DNA from: Ktedonobacteraceae bacterium
GTDB taxonomy: Bacteria > Chloroflexota > Ktedonobacteria > Ktedonobacterales > Ktedonobacteraceae
DNA: 7,581 nucleotides
NCBI GenBank assembly: GCA_014896635.1
Contig: JADBKA010000231.1
Location: 1-7,581, forward strand
Direction: 5' to 3'
In this document: positions 1 to 6,240 of the stretch, piece by piece
How the letters are laid out: every line of letters begins with the position of its first letter
How positions within the stretch are numbered: position 1 is the first letter of the stretch
Notes under the pieces: generated by a model
Told to the model about the DNA's origin: nothing
Databases searched by the model: none
The model's input: only the letters and a program-made list of their open reading frames with translations
Program-made: the position numbers and the translations under genes

Positions 1-1500
1 GGCAAGCTGTTCGATGGTGCGCACCACTTCCACGCGGTGGCAGACCGGCTCATAGAGCGGCATGTCACAGCTCCCCAGCGACCAGCCCCAGGGAGGCTCA
101 GGCGTTAGCCAGATGACCTGCCTGGCATGGCGGGCGATCTCTTCGAGGGCTGCAACATTTGGCTGGCGACCATTGTTGCGTCCATCTCCCAGGACCACGA
201 CCGTTGTGCGCCGGTTTGTCGCGGATAAGAAGTCGGTGCGGAACTGCTCTGCCGCCCGTCCAAAATCACTGCTGGCATCAACATCGAGCAGGTGTCCGCT
301 AAAGATCGTCTCGATTGCCCGGCTGATGGGCTGCTCTTCAAAGAGCCGCGTTACTTCGGCCAGTTCGGCAACGAAGACAAAGGTGCGGACCTTCGAGAAG
401 AGATTTTGCATCTGATAAATCAGATGCAACCAGAACCTTGCCAGGTTGCGCGTCGAAAGACTCACATCACAGAGCAGCACCAGGCGCGGACGCTGTTCCC
501 GATGATTGCGCAGCACTGGTCGAAAGGGCAGGCCATCGTAGCGCAGGCTCTGCCGCAGCGTATGCGAGAGACTGATACGGCCCTCACGATCCTGCTGCAT
601 GCGGCGACTGTTAGCGCCCTGAATCTGGCGAGCCATGCGTCGGATAGCTGTTTCCATCTCACGCTGCTCGTGGATGGAGAAGTTCAGCAGCCGGCGAAGC
701 GATCTGGACTGGATCTCGGCATGCTCTGTTCTGTTCTGCAACGCACGCTGGCGCTCCAGGGCTTTTTTGAAGAGAGCAGGCAGTTCCTGGAGAACATGCT
801 CTGTCATCGCCTGCAACTGCTGAATAAGTGTCTCATCCACTTCCAGCTCGTGCAGGTGATCCACCAGCTCCTGCATCTCGGCAGCAGCGATGTCGATGGG
901 AAGCTCCTCACCATCGCTCGATGGCGCAATGCTGCCCGGCTGGAAAATATTGCGTGCGCGGCGCACATGGAGATGGTGCGAGATCTTCTGCAAGATTTTT
1001 TGTAGCGATTCCTGTTTGCGATTGAGAATCAGCTCCTGCGCGAACAGAGAAAGGCGCAGGCGATCAGGCTCCTCGCCATGAATATTGGTAGAAGGTCGCA
1101 GTTTGTCTTCCTCGAAGAAGCGGCGCATCTCAGTGGGTGAGGGGTCTTCATGACTATGCTGATGGTCCTCATCATCGCGCGCTTCACCGGCCAGGTCCTC
1201 ACGGAACTCAACATGCTTGAGCACATTGCCGTGATCGTGGTCATGCTCTCCCAGGCTGAAGCGAGCAGACGGTCTGGTCGTCACAGGGTGCAGTCCGAAA
1301 TAGAGGTCAAACAGCCGGTCAAAGACTGCGCCATCTTCTGCACTTTTAATGATGGTTGTCCGCAGCGCGTCCCGCACGACTTCGCGCTCACTCAGCCCCG
1401 TCGTTGAGAGAGCATGCAAAGCATCAAGGGTCTCGACGGGTGAGACGCGAATATTTTGTTGACGAAGCAGGGCAATGAAATCGTTGATTACTCTATCCAT
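1..1500 (-). CDS. CoxE-like VWA-domain protein (3' end cut by window edge)
   Basis: The frame is open for 500 codons from ATG at 1500 to the window edge, so the C-terminus is missing, probably by only a few residues to judge from CoxE relatives. The N-terminal part (about 1-75, with VSPVETLDAL and FDRLFDLYF) resembles CoxE-type proteins. A charged helical middle follows, then a VWA domain at about 338-470. Its MIDAS metal site is visible: DVSLS at 345-349, Ser/Asp near 410-412, and GDG at 438-440. In this family (COG3552-like) the VWA protein partners a MoxR AAA+ ATPase to mature or insert cofactors into an oxidoreductase, as CoxD/CoxE do for CO dehydrogenase. The start lies 6 bases after the stop of the upstream ATPase gene, and the ribosome site GAGG sits in that gene's last codons, so translation is probably coupled. 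Oddity: His/Asp-rich stretches at 86-96 and 111-117. Cytoplasmic; no signal peptide. Confidence 0.9.
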   Translation of the reverse strand, partial: MDRVINDFIALLRQQNIRVSPVETLDALHALSTTGLSEREVVRDALRTTIIKSAEDGAVFDRLFDLYFGLHPVTTRPSARFSLGEHDHDHGNVLKHVEFREDLAGEARDDEDHQHSHEDPSPTEMRRFFEEDKLRPSTNIHGEEPDRLRLSLFAQELILNRKQESLQKILQKISHHLHVRRARNIFQPGSIAPSSDGEELPIDIAAAEMQELVDHLHELEVDETLIQQLQAMTEHVLQELPALFKKALERQRALQNRTEHAEIQSRSLRRLLNFSIHEQREMETAIRRMARQIQGANSRRMQQDREGRISLSHTLRQSLRYDGLPFRPVLRNHREQRPRLVLLCDVSLSTRNLARFWLHLIYQMQNLFSKVRTFVFVAELAEVTRLFEEQPISRAIETIFSGHLLDVDASSDFGRAAEQFRTDFLSATNRRTTVVVLGDGRNNGRQPNVAALEEIARHARQVIWLTPEPPWGWSLGSCDMPLYEPVCHRVEVVRTIEQLA

Positions 1501-1506
1501 CAACGG

Positions 1507-2544
1507 CTACCTCGCCTGGGGATTACGTAACTGATCATACATCGTCTGCGGTTTTTCATCCTCATGGACGTGTCCATGTCGATGTGTATGCCCATGATCA
1601 TGGGGGGCGTGTCCATTCTGGGCAGGGAGAGAGGTCGCCTGTCCGGGATGAATCCCCAGGTGGGCAAGCGCCTTGCCGGCATCACGCTCGTACTTGATGA
1701 TCACGCTGATTGTCTCTTCGAGCAGCTCTTTCGTCAGATGGGGCGCGTTGAGCACTACCAGCGCCTGCGCCCAGTCCAGCGTCTCGCTGATACTGGGAGC
1801 CTTGCGCAGATCGAGCGTGCGCAAGGATTGCACCAGATCCACCAGTTGCCGGGCCAGCGATTCATGCAGGCCGGGCGCCTTCAATCGTACGATCTCCAGC
1901 TCAACTTCTGGACAGGGATAGTCGATATACAGATGCAGACAGCGCCGTTTGAGCGCCTCGCTTAACTCGCGGGTACGATTGCTGGTAAGAATCGTGAGCG
2001 GAAGCGTGCGGGCGCGCAGCGTACCAAGTTCAGGAATACTCACCTGGTAGTCGCTCAGAAATTCCAGCAGAAACGCTTCAAATTCCTCGTCGGCGCGATC
2101 AATCTCATCGATCAGCAGCACAGCCGGCCGCTCGGAGCGGATTGCCTGGAGAATAGGACGCTCGACTAAGAAGTTCTCGGAGAAAAAGACCGCTTCATGC
2201 CTGCGCAGAGTGGCCGCAGCTTCATGCAAATCCTGCGCAGGATTCAAGATCTGACTAATTTTTTCGCGCAGCACCTGGGTATAGAGCAACTGCTTGCTAT
2301 ATTCCCATTCGTACAAAGCTCTGGCTTCGTCAAGTCCCTCATAACATTGCAAGCGGATCAATGACCGGTCGAGAGCCTGGGCCAGCGCCTTTGCTAACTC
2401 GGTCTTGCCTACCCCGGCAGGCCCTTCTACGAGCACGGGCTTATTGAGCCGTGTTGCAAGAAACACGACGGTTGCGAGTTTCCGATCACAGACATAGTGC
2501 TGCCCGGCAAGGCGAGCTTGCAGATCGTCAATGCTTGTAAACAC
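1507..2544 (-). CDS. MoxR-family AAA+ ATPase with histidine-rich C-terminal tail
   Basis: A 345-residue AAA+ ATPase of the MoxR/CoxD type. Walker A is GPAGVGKT at 41-48, Walker B is LLIDEID at 143-149, a sensor-1 Asn lies in TSN at 187-189, and conserved Arg residues sit at 200-201 in the LKRRCLHLYIDYP motif typical of MoxR proteins. The lid follows to about 295. Residues 312-327 are unusual: eight His in sixteen residues, alternating with Gly, Asp, Thr and Arg, which resembles metal-binding tails of nickel or zinc chaperones. The start is GTG at 2544, chosen because AAGGAG (2550-2555) lies 5 bases upstream. The gene lies between an Fe-type alcohol dehydrogenase and a CoxE-like VWA gene. The inferred role is ATP-driven maturation or metal/cofactor loading of an oxidoreductase, possibly that dehydrogenase. 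The family call is secure; the client protein is inferred. Confidence 0.93.
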   Translation of the reverse strand: MFTSIDDLQARLAGQHYVCDRKLATVVFLATRLNKPVLVEGPAGVGKTELAKALAQALDRSLIRLQCYEGLDEARALYEWEYSKQLLYTQVLREKISQILNPAQDLHEAAATLRRHEAVFFSENFLVERPILQAIRSERPAVLLIDEIDRADEEFEAFLLEFLSDYQVSIPELGTLRARTLPLTILTSNRTRELSEALKRRCLHLYIDYPCPEVELEIVRLKAPGLHESLARQLVDLVQSLRTLDLRKAPSISETLDWAQALVVLNAPHLTKELLEETISVIIKYERDAGKALAHLGIHPGQATSLPAQNGHAPHDHGHTHRHGHVHEDEKPQTMYDQLRNPQAR

Positions 2545-2549
2545 CAGGA

Positions 2550-2555
2550 CTCCTT
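2550..2555 (-). promoter_or_regulatory. Ribosome binding site fixing the GTG start of the AAA+ ATPase
   Basis: The minus strand reads AAGGAG, then 5 bases, then GTG TTT ACA. This supports the GTG at 2544 as the start rather than a downstream ATG. Confidence 0.7.
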
Positions 2556-2714
2556 ACTCTCTGTCTACTCCCCGACACTCCCGATATGAGGCGTGAGGGG
2601 TGGAAAAGACAACTGCATCCTGGAAAGGGAGTTCTCCCGTGACGAGTGCCGTACACCAGGAAAACATCCTTTCCCTCTCGCTTCGCTAAGACAAAAGTCG
2701 GAGTTAAGGACCGG
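2556..2714 (-). other. Dehydrogenase-ATPase intergenic spacer with small stem-loops
   Basis: The spacer lies between the dehydrogenase stop (2715) and the ribosome site of the ATPase gene. It holds an imperfect stem at 2570-2600 (CCCC pairs with GGGG, plus CACTCC with GGCGTG, one mismatch) and a short stem GGGA/TCCC at 2627-2638, followed on the minus strand by only TTT. Neither has a convincing U-run. I see no good promoter, so read-through from the dehydrogenase into the ATPase gene is plausible. The stems could instead mark mRNA processing or partial attenuation. Confidence 0.35.
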
Positions 2715-4055
2715 CTAGCCGCCTGCGGCAACGGCCTCGGAGACACGCCCGTTGGTGGGCGCGCCAGCCTGCAATCCCTCAACCTTTGGCCGTCGGCTCA
2801 TTGGCTCGTAGATGCAGTCGCGCAGGAGTTCGTAGGCATCCTCAAGCGTCAGCGTGCGCGCATTGCCGGGAGTGCAGACGTCGTCCATCATATGCTGGGC
2901 CATCTTGCGCAATTCCTGTTCGTCACTTCTGATCTCGGTGGGACGCTTCTCGTACCAGCCTTTCCCGATGCGCGACTTGGGATATAGCCTGACACTGGAG
3001 AAGTTGTCAGGGATGTTCACATCTTTCGCCAGGCGAATCACCGCTTCAATAGCACGGTCGCCGGCCTGAACGTCTGAGAGTCCATGTGTATCAATACCCA
3101 TCGCCCGCGCGATATCGGCGAACTTATGGGTGGCTGCCGGCTGGTTATAGGCCCAGACGCGGGCAATTCCCACACCATTGTTCAGGCCGTGATGGATGTC
3201 ATAATAGGCACACATGGCATGCGACAGCGAGTGGAGAATACCCAGGAATCCGCTGCTAAAAGCCTGTGCGGCAATGTACTGCGCCCAGCACATATTCGCC
3301 ATCGCCTCGTAGTTGCGGGGGTTCGCATAAGCCTCGCGCAGATTTCTTTCTACGAGGGTAATGGCTTTGAGGGCCAGCGGAGTTGCCGAGAGATGATCCA
3401 CGCGAGAGACATAACACTCCGAGGCGTGAGCCATTGTGTCGAAACCGGTATAAGCCACGTACTCAGGAGGCTGCGTCATCATAAGAATCGGATCGTTGAT
3501 CGCCAGGGTGGTCGTGGCGGCACGATCAAAGGCGACCCACTTATGAGGAGCTTTGGGCGAACTCAGGTCGGTGATGACGTAGGCAGGTGTCGTCTCTGAG
3601 CCGGTGCCAACCGTCGTATTGATGGCGATATGGGGCGGGTTCTCCAACTTCTCCGATTTGTTGAGACCTTCAAATTCGTTGATGTTACGCCCATCATGAG
3701 CGGCAACGATCCTGGCCCCTTTCGTCGTATCATGTGAGCTTCCCCCACCGATAGAGACGAAACCATCACACTTTGCATCAACGAACGCCTTGTATGTATC
3801 CATGACATTGTAGTCTTTGGGATTCGACTCTACTTTGTCATAGATACTGACAGCGACGCCGGCACGCTCAAAATTCTGTTTGATCTCATCTACGATGCCT
3901 GTTCCACGAAGTCCAGAGGTCACAAAGAGTACATGTTTGAGCCCCATAGCAGCCGCTTCGGGACCGGCCATCTCTGAAGCGCCTGGCCCGATCAGGGCGC
4001 GGGGCTGGCGGAAGAATTCCTTGACGGGAAACTCAAATACCTTACTGATATCCAA
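2715..4055 (-). CDS. Iron-containing alcohol dehydrogenase, NDMA-dependent methanol dehydrogenase type
   Basis: A 446-residue group III Fe-type alcohol dehydrogenase. It closely resembles, from memory, the NDMA-dependent methanol dehydrogenases of actinobacteria: KVESNPKDYNVM (74-85), the nucleotide motif GGGSSHD (103-109), DGRNINEFEG (121-130) and TVGTGSET (148-155). Metal ligands are intact: Asp206 and His210 in GFDTMAH, His279 in HSLSH, and His289 in HHG. The predicted reaction is oxidation of methanol or another short alcohol to the aldehyde in the cytoplasm. In the actinobacterial enzymes the nicotinamide stays bound and reoxidation depends on mycofactocin; whether that holds here is unknown. 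The start is TTG at 4055, because AGGAGGT lies 6 bases upstream; starts at 4076 or 4100 would place that site inside the gene. The C-terminal roughly 25 residues (Gly/Ala-rich) appear longer than relatives. It is followed by the ATPase/VWA pair, suggesting its maturation system. Confidence 0.92.
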   Translation of the reverse strand: MDISKVFEFPVKEFFRQPRALIGPGASEMAGPEAAAMGLKHVLFVTSGLRGTGIVDEIKQNFERAGVAVSIYDKVESNPKDYNVMDTYKAFVDAKCDGFVSIGGGSSHDTTKGARIVAAHDGRNINEFEGLNKSEKLENPPHIAINTTVGTGSETTPAYVITDLSSPKAPHKWVAFDRAATTTLAINDPILMMTQPPEYVAYTGFDTMAHASECYVSRVDHLSATPLALKAITLVERNLREAYANPRNYEAMANMCWAQYIAAQAFSSGFLGILHSLSHAMCAYYDIHHGLNNGVGIARVWAYNQPAATHKFADIARAMGIDTHGLSDVQAGDRAIEAVIRLAKDVNIPDNFSSVRLYPKSRIGKGWYEKRPTEIRSDEQELRKMAQHMMDDVCTPGNARTLTLEDAYELLRDCIYEPMSRRPKVEGLQAGAPTNGRVSEAVAAGG

Positions 4056-4061
4056 TGAGAG

Positions 4062-4068
4062 ACCTCCT
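4062..4068 (-). promoter_or_regulatory. Consensus Shine-Dalgarno AGGAGGT deciding the TTG start of the dehydrogenase
   Basis: The minus strand reads AGGAGGT, CTCTCA, TTG GAT ATC. The 6-base spacing to TTG at 4055 is ideal. The upstream ATG codons at 4076 and 4100 have no comparable site. Confidence 0.8.
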
Positions 4069-4129
4069 CGTGTCATTATGCAACGTTGACATGAACACAC
4101 TACAGGGTTCTTCGCTGTCTAGGCAGCAT

Positions 4130-4148
4130 AGCATAGAGTACCTATGCT
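4130..4148. repeat. Inverted repeat over the -10 box and spacer of the dehydrogenase promoter (candidate operator)
   Basis: AGCATAG, then 5 bases (AGTAC), then CTATGCT: perfect 7-base arms. It covers the predicted -10 box and most of the spacer, where a bound repressor would exclude RNA polymerase. The protein that might bind is unknown; the nearby GntR and MEDS regulators are the obvious candidates. Confidence 0.5.
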
Positions 4149-4158
4149 CTTCTCTCAA
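4130..4158 (-). promoter_or_regulatory. Predicted sigma70-type promoter of the alcohol dehydrogenase
   Basis: On the minus strand the -35 box is TTGAGA (4158-4153, 5 of 6 to consensus), with a 17-base spacer and a -10 box TATGCT (4135-4130, 4 of 6). Transcription would start near 4123, giving a leader of about 68 bases before the TTG start. Two inverted repeats overlap it, so it is probably regulated. Confidence 0.5.
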
Positions 4159-4164
4159 GAAGAG
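4147..4164. repeat. Second inverted repeat over the -35 box of the dehydrogenase promoter
   Basis: CTCTTCT, then 4 bases (CTCA), then AGAAGAG: perfect 7-base arms, overlapping the first repeat by two bases and spanning the predicted -35 element. It could be a further operator half. It is upstream of the predicted transcription start, so it would not form an mRNA hairpin from that promoter. Confidence 0.4.
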
Positions 4165-4381
4165 ATGGCTCGCGTGAGAATCATCCCTTACAACTAGGTG
4201 TGAGATGGATCTGTTGAAAGGAACGGAACGAACGCAATCTTAAAAAAATCTGCCGACTCTGTCTCTCTGTTCTTGACAACCCCTCCTTTCATCTCTTTTT
4301 GTCTCTGGCTCAAAAGGTGTTTTCGCAGTCAGAAGAGCTAGAATCAAATAGCTCATCCGTTAGACGGAGCGTCCCCAGATG
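4165..4381. other. Intergenic region downstream of the gntR-type gene
   Basis: No gene is seen here on either strand. It contains two adjacent short hairpins just after the regulator's stop: TCCGT/ACGGA with a 3-base loop (4356-4368) and GAGCTA/TAGCTC with an 8-base loop (4335-4354). On the minus strand the latter is followed only by TTCT, so as a terminator it is weak. A run of seven A (4242-4248, T on the minus strand) has no stem next to it. Pyrimidine-rich stretches fill 4257-4310. Confidence 0.4.
4335..4368 (-). terminator. Possible weak terminator hairpins after the GntR-type gene
   Basis: Two stem-loops lie back to back 13 bases beyond the stop codon: TCCGT/ACGGA at 4356-4368 and GAGCTA/TAGCTC at 4335-4354. 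The position fits a terminator, but the U-tract is poor (TTCT), so this is tentative. Transcription might still read through toward the dehydrogenase. Confidence 0.3.
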
Positions 4382-5200
4382 CTATGATGCTACTGTATCG
4401 GAATTGCTCTCTTGCGCTCCCTGTCCTGACTGAGCGAGACGACCGCGCACCGGCTGTTGCGGAGCCCGGTACACCGCCAGTTCGCTATAATGGCGATATC
4501 GCTCTGGATGGAAAAATGCCCGGACGCTTTCAACGGGAACATTCCCTTCCACGTAGGTGAGGCGCTGGAGCCAGAGCACCGGGCTATCGGCTTCAATGCC
4601 GAGGTATTGGGCGATATCCTGTTCAGCCCTGGCGACACCTATCCATTGAGTGGCACGCACGATTCGCCGACCGGTGGTTTGTTCAAAGAGCCGGTAGAGC
4701 GACGTGGTCGCATAATCAGCAAGACGTAAAGCAGGGAAACGGGCAAGAGCAACCCACGAATCAGAAACAAAGATGGGTTGCCCATCGGCAGTACGCAGAC
4801 GACGGAGAGAGAGAACAGGGCTTCCCACCGCGATTTGCAACTGTGTCGCAACGTACTGATCAGCGACGATCTCCTGCTGACTAAGCAGTTGAGCACCCGG
4901 CTCGTAGCCCAGATGGCGGATCTCGTCAGAGAAACTGTGCAGATGTGGCAGATCGGCCTGGAGAACAGGCTCGGTACGGAACGTTCATTTTCCTGGTTCG
5001 CGCCGCACGAGACCTTGTCTCCGCAGCTCGTCAAGGGCGCGCCGGGCCGTTGTACGGCTGACCCCATAGGTCTTTACCAGTTCCGCCTCAGTCGGCAGCT
5101 TCTCGCCAACGGTGATCGCCCCCGATTCAATCGCTTCGATCAGGCGGGAAAGGAGCTGCTGGTAGAGCGTCCCTTCACTGGAGCGAACAAGATCTTTCAT
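4382..5200 (-). pseudogene. GntR/HutC-family regulator interrupted by an in-frame TGA
   Basis: From ATG at 5200 one frame encodes a GntR winged helix (residues 1-71, with LPTEAELVKTYGVSRTTARRAL and GLVRREPGK), then meets TGA at 4987-4985. The same frame continues without another stop to TAG at 4382, encoding an UTRA effector-binding domain of the HutC subfamily (for example ADGQPIFVSDSW and VLWLQRLTY). The stop falls exactly where GntR proteins carry the second Gly of the common GKGTF motif, so a single change from GGA to TGA explains it. Without the stop it would be 272 residues, close to the 240-250 usual for HutC regulators plus a C-terminal tail. As written, the product is a lone DNA-binding domain; a TTG at 4840 could restart translation, but only inside the UTRA domain. 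It could be a real recent inactivation, a sequencing error or readthrough. The GAGG ribosome site is 7 bases before the ATG. Confidence 0.8.
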
Positions 5201-5267
5201 GCACCAACCTCACATGTGTGTAACCTGTCCAGGCCCTTTGCCTCTCTCCTTTCACACATGCAACTAT

Positions 5268-5289
5268 ATTGTAATACCAAAGTATCAAT
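5268..5289. repeat. Imperfect inverted repeat inside the GntR-type promoter (candidate autoregulatory operator)
   Basis: On the minus strand, ATTGATAC, 4 bases (TTTG), then GTAT-TA-CAAT: arms pair except for a 2-base interruption. It spans the spacer and -10 box. GntR regulators commonly bind such repeats at their own promoters; autoregulation here is inferred. Confidence 0.45.
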
Positions 5290-5296
5290 ATGTCAA
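5268..5296 (-). promoter_or_regulatory. Strong sigma70-type promoter of the GntR-type gene
   Basis: On the minus strand: TTGACA (5296-5291, perfect), a 17-base spacer, and TACAAT (5273-5268, 5 of 6). This is the best promoter match in the window. The transcript would begin near 5261, about 60 bases before the ATG at 5200. An inverted repeat fills the spacer. Confidence 0.7.
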
Positions 5297-5301
5297 GCCT
5301 T

Positions 5302-5315
5302 TCTCTCTCTCTCTC
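5302..5315. repeat. Short TC dinucleotide run
   Basis: Seven TC units in a row between the two divergent promoters. It is a simple repeat that could vary in length by slippage and so shift spacing between control sites; no direct evidence of function. Confidence 0.6.
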
Positions 5316-5318
5316 CAC

Positions 5319-5345
5319 TGAAAACCGGTGAAATTCTAGTGAAAA
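5319..5345. repeat. Three TGAAA direct repeats spaced by about one helical turn
   Basis: TGAAA begins at 5319, 5329 and 5340, spacings of 10 and 11 bases, so all three face the same side of the helix. They lie 33-59 bases upstream of the -35 box of the MEDS regulator gene, a position suited to an activator. The binding protein is unknown. Confidence 0.4.
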
Positions 5346-5377
5346 TTATCGGCAGCAGAAAAACTCGCTCAATCCTC

Positions 5378-5406
5378 TTGACTTTTTACCGGATTACCGG
5401 TACACT
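5378..5406 (+). promoter_or_regulatory. Predicted promoter of the MEDS regulator with ACCGG repeats in the spacer
   Basis: TTGACT (5378-5383, 5 of 6), a 17-base spacer, then TACACT (5401-5406, 4 of 6). The spacer contains two copies of TTACCGG offset by 8 bases (ACCGG at 5388-5392 and 5396-5400); a third ACCGG is at 5324-5328. This arrangement suggests a regulator binding between the promoter boxes, possibly the MerR-type product itself. The transcript would start near 5413. Confidence 0.55.
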
Positions 5407-5419
5407 TGTAATCAGCAAA

Positions 5420-5458
5420 GACCAACAAAGAACAACAAAGTATAAAATCGCGTTGGTC
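5420..5458 (+). repeat. Inverted repeat in the 5' leader of the MEDS regulator
   Basis: GACCAAC (5420-5426) and GTTGGTC (5452-5458) are perfect complements separated by 25 bases. The loop contains the direct repeat AACAAAG (5424-5430 and 5434-5440, period 10). In RNA it could fold just upstream of a start codon that lacks a clear Shine-Dalgarno sequence, so it may modulate translation. Confidence 0.35.
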
Positions 5459-5475
5459 AATGTAGCGGTATTTCA

Positions 5476-6240
5476 ATGGCGGAACCACAACGATTTTTGA
5501 CAATCAAACAGGCAGCGGCTTTCTTGCATGTCAGCGAAACCTCGCTGCGCCGCTGGACCAACAGCGGCCAGTTACGCTGCTTTCGCGTCGGAGGACGAAA
5601 CGAACGCCGTTTCCTGCTCGCCGATCTGCTCGCCTTCATGCCATCGGCGCAGGCGGAGCAAACGACGGCGGAGGACAATACGGCATCTGGCTCTGCTGAC
5701 GAGGAGCGGCATATTTGCCTCTTCTTCCTCAACGAGGATGAACAGTGGCAGATGATGCGAACCTATCTTTTAGCCTATCTCAATTCAGAAGAACCAGTTC
5801 TTTACATTCAGGATAGTACAGCGCCAGAGCGATTACAGGCATTGTTACGTGCCGAAGGATTACCTGTAGAGAGCCTGATCGAGCGCGGATTATTACGCAT
5901 CGTTCCGCCCGCCGAGGCCTATCTGCTGGGCGGCTCCTTTGACGTGGACCGTATGCTGGCTTTCATGGAGTCGCAAATACTAGCTGCACTGGCAACAGGA
6001 CATAGGCGCGTTCTGCTGACAGGCGAAATGAGCTGGTCGCTCGCAAAGGCTCCTGGCTCCGAGCAGTTGATGAATTATGAAGCTCTGCTCAATCCGCTGG
6101 TGGAGAAATATCCGCCGGTGACGATTATCTGCCAGTACGATCTGAGGCGTTTTGACGGTCCGAGCGTCCTGGACGCTTTTCTGACTCATCCAACGATTCA
6201 TCTCCCGGACAGGCGAGTGCCTGGCTTCTACGGATTGTAA
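5476..6240 (+). CDS. MerR-type HTH and MEDS-domain (DcmR-like) one-component regulator
   Basis: A 254-residue protein with two domains. Residues 6-56 form a MerR/excisionase-type winged helix (LTIKQAAAFLHVSETSLRRW, wing GGRNERRF). Residues about 78-250 match the MEDS sensory domain: HICLFFLNEDEQ, then YIQDSTAPERL, GGSFDVDRML, TGEMSWSL, NYEALLN and ICQYDLRRF. MEDS (methanogen/methylotroph DcmR sensory domain) is thought to sense small hydrocarbon derivatives; DcmR controls dichloromethane dehalogenase in methylotrophs. This fits its place between an alcohol dehydrogenase operon and a methyltransferase-like gene. It is divergent from the GntR-type gene, about 275 bases away. There is no clear ribosome site before the ATG (only a weak AGCGG), so expression is probably low. 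The ligand and target promoters are unknown; its own promoter and the downstream methyltransferase gene are the natural candidates. Confidence 0.92.
   Translation: MAEPQRFLTIKQAAAFLHVSETSLRRWTNSGQLRCFRVGGRNERRFLLADLLAFMPSAQAEQTTAEDNTASGSADEERHICLFFLNEDEQWQMMRTYLLAYLNSEEPVLYIQDSTAPERLQALLRAEGLPVESLIERGLLRIVPPAEAYLLGGSFDVDRMLAFMESQILAALATGHRRVLLTGEMSWSLAKAPGSEQLMNYEALLNPLVEKYPPVTIICQYDLRRFDGPSVLDAFLTHPTIHLPDRRVPGFYGL

Noticed and set aside
292..1005. Plus-strand open frame of 237 codons
   Set aside because: It is antisense to the CoxE-like gene, whose frame is open over the full 500 codons with clear VWA motifs. The plus-strand product shows no family features.
4056..4100. Longer start for the alcohol dehydrogenase at 4100 or 4076
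   Set aside because: It would place the perfect AGGAGGT inside the coding region and add residues (Cys-rich or MTRGG) not seen in the family. The TTG at 4055 fits both the spacing and the homology.
4985..4987. UGA read as glycine by an alternative genetic code, as in some candidate phyla
   Set aside because: The other genes encode Gly with GGN and I see no other in-frame TGA in them. The composition is also unlike the low-G+C lineages that use that code. A single mutation or sequencing error is simpler.
4778..5500. Plus-strand open frame of 240 codons across the GntR-type gene
   Set aside because: It is antisense to clear GntR and UTRA homology and runs through promoter sequence and into the MEDS gene in another frame. 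It has no recognisable domain.
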